A stretch of 9,632 nucleotides of DNA, from the NCBI GenBank assembly GCA_022848835.1, contig JAJISG010000258.1, forward strand, positions 1 through 9,632. The letters run 5' to 3'. Positions 5,361 to 9,632 of the stretch are shown here, piece by piece. This DNA is from Thermoplasmatota archaeon. Its GTDB lineage: Archaea; Thermoplasmatota; Thermoplasmata; RBG-16-68-12; JAJISG01. The translations under genes were made by a program, and so were the position numbers. Numbering within the stretch: the first letter of the stretch is position 1; each line of letters opens with the position of its first letter. The notes beneath the pieces were generated by a model. The model was not told the origin of the DNA. It saw nothing but the letters and a program-made list of their open reading frames with translations, and searched no databases.

Positions 5361-6756
5361 ATAGCCAAGAGAAAGGTTATCATAATGGGTGCCGCCGGAC
5401 GGGACAGCACCGAAGGGCGTCCTTCGGAGCCCCGTTTTCCACAACTTCAACACCTGCTACAGGGATAGGGAGGAGTTCGAGGTCGTGGCCTTTACGGCCA
5501 CCCAGATCCCGAACATCGAAGGAAGGCGGTATCCAGCGAGCCTTGCCGGAAGGCTGTATCCGGACGGTATCCCCATTCACCCGGAGGAGGAACTTCCAGA
5601 GCTGGTTCGGGAGTTCGAGGTGAATGAGGTGGTGTTCTCCTACAGCGATGTCTCCTACGACCACGTCGGTAGCCGCTCCGCCATCGTCAATACCTGTGGT
5701 GCGGATTTCGTCCTCTTGGGACCCAAGAGGACCATGCTCAAGGCGCAGGTTCCCGTGATTGCCGTCTGCGCAGTCAGGACGGGATCGGGGAAGAGCCAGA
5801 CAACCAGGAGAGTGGTCTCCCTCCTCCAGATCTGGGGGCGGAAAGCCGTCGTAGTCAGACATCCTATGCCCTACGGCAACCTGGAGGAGCAGGCGATCCA
5901 GAGGTTTGCTTCTTTCGAGGACCTGGATAGATACAGTTGCACCATGGAGGAACGGGAGGAGTATGAGCCCCATATAGAGCGGGGAATTGTAGTCTATGGA
6001 GGCGTCGATTATGGCGCCATCCTCAAGAAAGCGGAGAAAGAGGCGGAAATCATCGTCTGGGACGGCGGGAACAATGACCTGCCATTTCTGAGACCAGACC
6101 TCCACATCGTCCTCGTGGACCCTCACAGACCTGGAGATGAGCTCGCTTACTACCCCGGAGAGGCCAACCTGAGGATGGCCGACGCAGTCATAATCAACAA
6201 GGTGAACACCGCCAGGCCGGAGGACCTCGAGGTGGTTCGCAGAAACGTGAAGATGGCCAACCCCGACGCCCCCATGATCGAGGCTGCCTCGCCCATATCG
6301 GTTGCTGACCCGGAGCTTATTCGCGGCAGACGGGTCTTGGTAGTGGAGGATGGTCCCTCCGTCACCCATGGAGATATGGAGTATGGGGCTGCCTGGCTCG
6401 CCGCTAAGAAGTTTGGGGCCTCCAAGATTGTGGACCCACGTCCCTTCGCCGTGGGGGGCATGAAGCAGACCTTCAAGCGATACTCACACCTGAAAGAGGT
6501 TCTGCCCGCCATGGGATATAGTGGAGATCAGATCAAGGAGCTTGAGGATACGATCAACGCAGCGGACTGCGATCTGGTTTTGAGCGGAACCCCCATCAAT
6601 CTCGAACGCCTTCTGGACGTGGAGAAGACTATAGTTAGGGTTCGATATGAGCTCCAGGAGATCGGTCGACCGAATTTGGAGGAGGTCCTGGGGGATTTCT
6701 TGGAGAAGATGGAGATCTCATCCGTCTCGGGGAGGGTGAATCCGACCTCAGGATAG
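5361..6756 (+). CDS. COG2403-type P-loop protein (predicted cyclic 2,3-diphosphoglycerate synthetase / GTPase), interrupted by a 31-nt intron
   Basis: Best model is join(5361..5405, 5437..6756), 454 residues. Exon 1 reads AKRKVIIMGAAGRD after the first codon. Exon 2 continues FHNFNTCYRDREEFEVVAFTATQIPNIEGR, reproducing the contiguous GAAGRDFHNFN start known in this archaeal/bacterial family. Downstream: SYSDVSYDHVGSR, the Walker A-like RTGSGKSQT (129-137), the diagnostic RHPMPYGN (156-163), WDGGNND (223-229), VLVDPHRPG, and NKVN (269-272) at a GTPase-like specificity position, where NKxD is canonical. The family is often annotated as cyclic 2,3-diphosphoglycerate synthetase, but a direct biochemical basis for these members is uncertain. 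The remainder is intact to TAG 6756, arguing against decay. The first codon is ATA, not ATG; the next in-frame ATG (5385) would delete the first beta strand. Unspliced, the exon 1 frame stops at TAG 5466-5468. A caller ignoring splicing would choose GTG 5389 and give a false N-terminus. Confidence 0.85.
5406..5436 (+). other. Predicted archaeal pre-mRNA intron with bulge-helix-bulge motif
   Basis: Seen in the sequence. Outer helix: GGA (5397-5399) pairs with TCC (5438-5440). Bulge TTT (5435-5437). Central helix: CGGG (5400-5403) pairs with CCCG (5431-5434). Opposite bulge ACA (5404-5406). Inner helix: GC (5407-5408) with GC (5429-5430), one A-A mismatch (5409/5428), then CCGAAGG (5410-5416) with CCTTCGG (5421-5427), closed by the loop GCGT (5417-5420). 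Known: the archaeal tRNA splicing endonuclease cuts BHB substrates between the second and third base of each 3-nt bulge. That predicts cuts at 5405/5406 and 5436/5437, exactly the ends of the extra sequence relative to the family. Ligation gives GGA CGG GAC TTC CAC AAC, in frame. The length of 31 is not a multiple of three, so removal is required. Confidence 0.87.
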
Positions 6757-6760
6757 GGAG

Positions 6761-6801
6761 CTAGATTTATTGGGGCGAGTACCCATCAGTATCTACGCAG
6801 C
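6761..6801 (+). promoter_or_regulatory. Promoter region of tRNA-Leu
   Basis: The 45-base gap after the COG2403 stop holds a TATA-like AGATTTATT (6763-6771), about 30-38 bases before the first base of the tRNA. This is the normal distance for an archaeal tRNA promoter with a short 5' leader removed by RNase P. Confidence 0.5.
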
Positions 6802-6886
6802 GCGAGGGTAGCCAAGCCAGGTCAAAGGCGGCAGATTCAAGATCTGTTCCCATAGGGGTTCCCAGGTTCGAATCCTGGCCCTCGCA
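6802..6886 (+). tRNA. tRNA-Leu (anticodon CAA)
   Basis: Class II tRNA. The acceptor stem GCGAGGG (6802-6808) pairs perfectly with CCCTCGC (6879-6885), and the discriminator is A6886. The D stem is GCC/GGC (6811-6813, 6827-6829). The anticodon stem is GCAGA (6831-6835) with TCTGT (6843-6847), and the loop TTCAAGA puts anticodon CAA at 6838-6840 (reads UUG). A long variable arm (CCCATAGGGG) follows. The T arm is CCAGG-TTCGAAT-CCTGG (6862-6878). The 3' CCA is not encoded (ATCCA follows), which is usual for many archaea. No intron is present in the anticodon loop. Confidence 0.97.
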
Positions 6887-7134
6887 TCCATACCGCCCGT
6901 GAATGGTAGCGGTGCGAGGGCGGCGACGGCTGGCTCGGTGGCCCTCCTGACCACTCGCCTGAAGGTGAGAATATCGGCAATGAAGGGTGTCCCCGCGGGA
7001 AGTGTCCTTTCTTCTGCGGAGGCCATCCTCTTGGTGCGCCTCTCGGTGATCTTCTCACGTCGGCCTTCTCTCAGATGGTCCTCGAGAGCCAAGAAAGGAA
7101 TATCTAGGGAGACACTCTTCCCTCCCGGGATTTC
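6887..7134 (+). promoter_or_regulatory. Intergenic region with promoter for the winged-helix operon
   Basis: About 250 bases between the tRNA and the winged-helix gene. Near its right end a TATA-like GGAATATCTAG (7098-7108) lies about 30 bases before ATG 7135, and no Shine-Dalgarno is present, suggesting a leaderless message. Open frames exist here on both strands, but the minus-strand one also runs antisense through the whole tRNA and neither resembles a known protein. I support no gene in this stretch. Confidence 0.45.
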
Positions 7135-7596
7135 ATGGCCTTCAAGATCAACGTGGTGAGCAACGTGCCTCTGACCCCTCTCAAGAACCACACCGAAGTC
7201 GCCCTCACATTCTTGCAGCAGGTCGGCTACCTATCCGGAGGATCCGAGGGTCCAGGTGCTGCAAGGCAGATGAGGGAGAGCGTCCCATACAGAATATTCA
7301 TTGCACTCATGAGGAACATGGAGCGAGGACGAACCGTGGAGCAGATGGCCTCACGGTTGAAGACGACGAAGGCCACAGTCTACAGGCATATAAACAAGCT
7401 CAAGTTATTGGACATACTGGAAGTGGTGGATGTGCAGATGCCCGAGGGTGTAAGAAGAGGCTACAGGATTCGATATGGAAACCTGGCAAAGGCCTGGAAC
7501 TTCGTGGAGGCCCATGTCCAGGTGGCCATGGAGCACTATAGAGAGACAGTCGACCATCTACAGAGCCTGATGGAAGGAGGGCCCCTCGATGCCTGA
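7135..7596 (+). CDS. Winged helix-turn-helix DNA-binding protein
   Basis: A 153-residue protein whose central part (about 50-118) is a winged helix: SVPYRIFIALMRNMERGRTVEQMASRLKTTKATVYRHINKLKLLDILEVVDV. The recognition helix is near 79-92 and a basic wing (EGVRRGYRIRYG) follows. The C-terminal helix (AWNFVEAHVQVAMEHYRETVDHLQSL) probably dimerises. It looks like an ArsR-like or DUF-type archaeal transcription regulator; no ligand pocket or metal ligands are evident. ATG 7135 is supported by the TATA-like element about 30 bases upstream; the internal ATG at 7270 would still keep the whole domain. The stop overlaps the next start by eight bases, so the two products are likely made together. Confidence 0.8.
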   Translation: MAFKINVVSNVPLTPLKNHTEVALTFLQQVGYLSGGSEGPGAARQMRESVPYRIFIALMRNMERGRTVEQMASRLKTTKATVYRHINKLKLLDILEVVDVQMPEGVRRGYRIRYGNLAKAWNFVEAHVQVAMEHYRETVDHLQSLMEGGPLDA

Positions 7597-7873
7597 AGAG
7601 GAGGACAAGGCCTTCGTCGTGACCAAGGGCTCCAAATACAGGCTGACCTCCGCCGAGTCCCGGGAGAAGCCTATGGAGACCATCGGTACCTTCAAGGGCT
7701 TCACAACCATCGGCACCGACGATGCCCTGGTCATGGAGTTGGATGAGAGTCATGGGGATCTCTCGGGGAAGATTCGCCTTATCCCCCTACACATGATCCT
7801 CTCCATCGACGTCATCGAGGCTGCTGATGAAGAGGAGGAGGATACAGGGGAGCCCGAGAAGATGTACGGCTGA
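7589..7873 (+). CDS. Conserved-looking small protein with acidic tail, coupled to the winged-helix gene
   Basis: A 94-residue protein of unrecognised family. The core is predicted to be mostly beta: FVVTKGSKYRLTS, then ETIGTFKGFTTIGTDDALVMELDE, and GKIRLIPLHMILSIDVIEA. This pattern resembles a small Sm-like or SH3-like barrel. The C-terminus is acidic (EAADEEEEDTGEPEK). AAGGAGG (7574-7580) sits eight bases before ATG 7589, inside the upstream gene, and the ATG overlaps its end by eight bases (7589-7596). The tight coupling implies a partner or cofactor of the winged-helix protein. That is inference, as is the barrel fold. It converges with the protease gene across only eight bases. Confidence 0.78.
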   Translation: MPEEEDKAFVVTKGSKYRLTSAESREKPMETIGTFKGFTTIGTDDALVMELDESHGDLSGKIRLIPLHMILSIDVIEAADEEEEDTGEPEKMYG

Positions 7874-7881
7874 GGTTCCCG

Positions 7882-9513
7882 CTACGGTATCAGCCCCGTC
7901 GCTATGGCAGTGAGTAGTGCGCCCACGGCTAGAACGAGGACGGACAGGGCGAACTTCAAGGGTGCCGTGTAGGTCTTTATCCTCTTGCCATCGTAACGCA
8001 TCCGATAGATCTCCATGTAAGGTATGACCCGCCTTCTGTACCAGCCCTCGACCTCCACCTCTTTGCCTATCCTCTCCCTGGTGGCGAAGATTCCTACCAG
8101 AAGATCAATGAAACGTGAAACCTGGTGATAATCCAACAGGAGGAGGCCCGTACCATCATCCAGCTTCAAGTCCTCAGAGAAGAAGAGGCCTGGTTGCCCC
8201 CTCCCGATAATCTTGCCCCGCAACTTCGCGCCTCGACCCTTGACAGGGCTCGCCTTTGGGTCCACCAGCAGGTTCTCCACTTTCTCCTCTCTGAACCTCT
8301 TGGGGTACCTGTAAAGGCGTAGGTAGAGGGCAAGAGTGAGACCCAGGGTTGAGAGGAAGAGGCCTGCTGCCAGAAAGATGTTGTTGAAGTAGTAGAAACC
8401 GAGAAGGCCGGAGGGGAAGGCCAGAAGCCAGGCGCTTCGGGCGGCAATATCCTTCAGGAAGTCGTCCCAGTAGCTTTCCGTCTTCTCGAGGTCAAAACTG
8501 ATGAAAGGAAACTGCCCTATCTCCTTCGCCTTTTCACCAAGGGCCACGACCCTCTTAGCTGTGAGGGGGTGGGTCATGCCAAGCTCCAGGAAGAAGGCCC
8601 AGGGGTTCCAGAGGTCCCAGGCCATCACCTTCTTGATCTTCTCCTTGTTTACCCGGCCCAACCTGTCCGCAGACATGGCCGCTAGAGCCCTGGCTGACTT
8701 GGAGTTGAATATCATGAGCGTGCTCTCATAGCGATAGTGCTTCTTCTCAGATTCCTCGCCCCTACCTTCCTTGGCCAACCCATAGGCTATCGTCAATAGG
8801 GCACTTGATAGGGCGTTAGGGTCCTTGCTGGCATCTGCGGAGAAGGCGTCTGCGTAGTACTCCCGATAGCGTCCCACCATCAGGGCGATTAGGTTGCTCA
8901 CTAGATATGCTACAAAGGAGACCGCCGCGACGGCAAGTATGGCCACGGCTGCGTTTCCCCTTCCCCTTCCACCCCTCGCAAACCGCAGGCTATAGAGGGA
9001 CCCTCTGAATATGACGAAGAGAAGGAGGGGGACGGCAGCGACGATAGTCATCACGACGAAATCGTTGTTGGAGATGTGGCCCAGCTCATGGGCCAGGACC
9101 GCGTCCCTTTCCGCGGGGCCACAGTACTTCATTATTCCTCGGGTGAGGACCACGTGAGCCCGTCGACGGGTCCAGCCGAAGGTGAAGGCGTTGGGGTTGT
9201 CGTCTTCAATAATGCCGAATTTCGGCACCGGGATGTTCCGCTCCTTGCATATCCTCTCCATGAACTCGGCCATGTCGGGGTCAACGTCTCTCGGATCGGT
9301 CCAGCGTATGTCGTAGATGAATCTTATGATGTAGGGGGCGATAGCCCACTGGAGGAGGACCACAAACAGGGCGATGGCCACCGGAATCAGGACGATTAGG
9401 ATGCCGCTGAGGTAGCCCTGGAGCATGAGCCAGTAGGCCAGCGCCATGAGAATGGCGAATAGGAGGGCGAAGAGGGAGAATATCGCCAGGGCCATGCGGG
9501 TCTTCAGCCCCAT
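7882..9513 (-). CDS. htpX: HtpX-like M48 membrane metalloprotease with C-terminal extension
   Basis: A 543-residue membrane protein. Two N-terminal hydrophobic segments (about 7-31 and 36-62) precede an M48 catalytic domain: NAFTFGW (108-114), zinc site HELGH (142-146) and a third ligand probably Glu218 in GRYREYYADAFSA. Further hydrophobic spans lie at about 151-170 and 187-212, and THPLTAKRV (314-322) closes the peptidase domain. HtpX-type enzymes degrade misfolded membrane proteins. Bacterial HtpX is near 290 residues; this one continues with two more membrane spans (about 360-400), a beta-rich domain (about 414-512; GAKLRGKIIGRG, GKEVEVEGWYRRR) resembling an OB or SH3-like fold, and a last C-terminal span (519-541). 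ATG 9513 follows a TATA-like element by about 28 bases, suggesting leaderless expression. Confidence 0.9.
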   Translation of the reverse strand: MGLKTRMALAIFSLFALLFAILMALAYWLMLQGYLSGILIVLIPVAIALFVVLLQWAIAPYIIRFIYDIRWTDPRDVDPDMAEFMERICKERNIPVPKFGIIEDDNPNAFTFGWTRRRAHVVLTRGIMKYCGPAERDAVLAHELGHISNNDFVVMTIVAAVPLLLFVIFRGSLYSLRFARGGRGRGNAAVAILAVAAVSFVAYLVSNLIALMVGRYREYYADAFSADASKDPNALSSALLTIAYGLAKEGRGEESEKKHYRYESTLMIFNSKSARALAAMSADRLGRVNKEKIKKVMAWDLWNPWAFFLELGMTHPLTAKRVVALGEKAKEIGQFPFISFDLEKTESYWDDFLKDIAARSAWLLAFPSGLLGFYYFNNIFLAAGLFLSTLGLTLALYLRLYRYPKRFREEKVENLLVDPKASPVKGRGAKLRGKIIGRGQPGLFFSEDLKLDDGTGLLLLDYHQVSRFIDLLVGIFATRERIGKEVEVEGWYRRRVIPYMEIYRMRYDGKRIKTYTAPLKFALSVLVLAVGALLTAIATGLIP

Positions 9514-9534
9514 GATCCATGCATCGCGAAAGGC

Positions 9535-9549
9535 CGTAAATACCTTTCC
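9535..9549 (-). promoter_or_regulatory. TATA promoter of the M48 protease gene
   Basis: The minus strand reads GGAAAGGTATTTACGG, a BRE/TATA-like element centred near 9541. The predicted transcription start near 9515 coincides with the ATG at 9513. It lies just after the stop codon of the gene entering from the right edge. Confidence 0.5.
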
Positions 9550-9553
9550 CGGC

Positions 9554-9632
9554 CTAGAAGCAGGGGTCGATGTTTAGCTTAGAGGACGGGAATATGTCCT
9601 CCGACTCCTCCTTGAAACGCTTGATTTCGTCT
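9554..9632 (-). CDS. C-terminal fragment of an unidentified protein, cut by the right edge
   Basis: An open frame enters from the right and ends at TAG (9556-9554). The 25 visible residues begin DEIKRFKEESEDIFPSSK and end LNIDPCF, with codon choice like the surrounding genes. The other frames are less protein-like. Too short to identify. The protease promoter begins within a few bases of its stop. Confidence 0.5.
   Translation of the reverse strand, partial: DEIKRFKEESEDIFPSSKLNIDPCF

Noticed and set aside
5389..5436. GTG 5389 as the true start of the COG2403 protein, with no intron
   Set aside because: It gives an N-terminus unrelated to the family, while the conserved GAAGRD sequence sits just upstream in another frame and a precise BHB motif explains the gap.
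5361..5470. Frameshifted pseudogene as the explanation for the 5' end of the COG2403 gene
   Set aside because: The remaining ~440 codons are intact with all motifs, and the inserted sequence has exact BHB geometry, which random decay would not produce. A sequencing or assembly error is not fully excluded.
5380..6369. 329-residue open frame on the minus strand
   Set aside because: It is antisense to the COG2403 gene, His/Asp-rich and without family motifs, as expected from reverse reading of that gene.
6899..7159. 86-residue plus-strand frame between the tRNA and the winged-helix gene
   Set aside because: It is Ser/Arg-rich with no motif, overlaps the winged-helix start in another frame and has no ribosome-binding site.
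6793..7191. 132-residue minus-strand frame with fairly natural codon use in 6900-7110
   Set aside because: The frame continues antisense through the complete tRNA-Leu before stopping and overlaps the start of the winged-helix gene. No motif or promoter was found, so it is kept only as a remote possibility.

Overview
The window is archaeal chromosome. The evidence is an archaeal RNA polymerase subunit L gene, an archaeal-type TruD, a class II tRNA-Leu without encoded CCA, BRE/TATA-like promoters placed 25-35 bases before start codons (several genes look leaderless), and a strong GGAGG ribosome-binding signal in front of others. Gene content and protein flavour suggest a euryarchaeal or Thermoplasmatota-like organism, but the phylum is inference. 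Coding is dense and GC-rich, and there are no mobile elements or CRISPR.

Layout. Plus strand, 1-1251: the C-terminal part of an archaeal thiolase, then its DUF35 Zn-ribbon/OB partner (mevalonate-pathway thiolase/HMG-CoA synthase set). Plus, 1409-3408: rpoL, truD and a 71-residue putative zinc-binding protein. Minus strand, 5226-3430: a three-gene operon of a Zn-ribbon protein, a metallo-beta-lactamase/beta-CASP nuclease-like protein and a PPC (DUF296) domain protein, with an ATGA overlap and a short gap. Plus, 5361-6756: a COG2403-type P-loop protein, usually auto-annotated as cyclic 2,3-diphosphoglycerate synthetase. Plus, 6802-7873: tRNA-Leu(CAA), then a winged-helix protein overlapping a small acidic-tailed protein. 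Minus, 9513-7882: an HtpX-like M48 membrane protease with a long C-terminal extension, then the last codons of another minus-strand gene at the right edge.

The main discovery is in the COG2403 gene. Its conserved N-terminal motif GRD-FHNFN is split by 31 nucleotides (5406-5436) that break the frame. These bases and their flanks fold into a canonical archaeal bulge-helix-bulge (BHB) splice motif: a 3-bp outer helix, a 3-nt bulge, a 4-bp central helix, a 3-nt bulge on the opposite strand, and a long inner hairpin. The cut sites dictated by the BHB rule fall exactly at the ends of the 31-nt insert, and joining them restores the family sequence in frame. This is therefore best read as a protein-coding BHB intron removed by the tRNA splicing endonuclease. 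The same gene has a second oddity: the codon at the expected start position, correctly spaced from a 9-base Shine-Dalgarno sequence, is ATA instead of ATG, and that Shine-Dalgarno lies in a small hairpin.

All functional names rest on motifs read by eye. No database search was possible.
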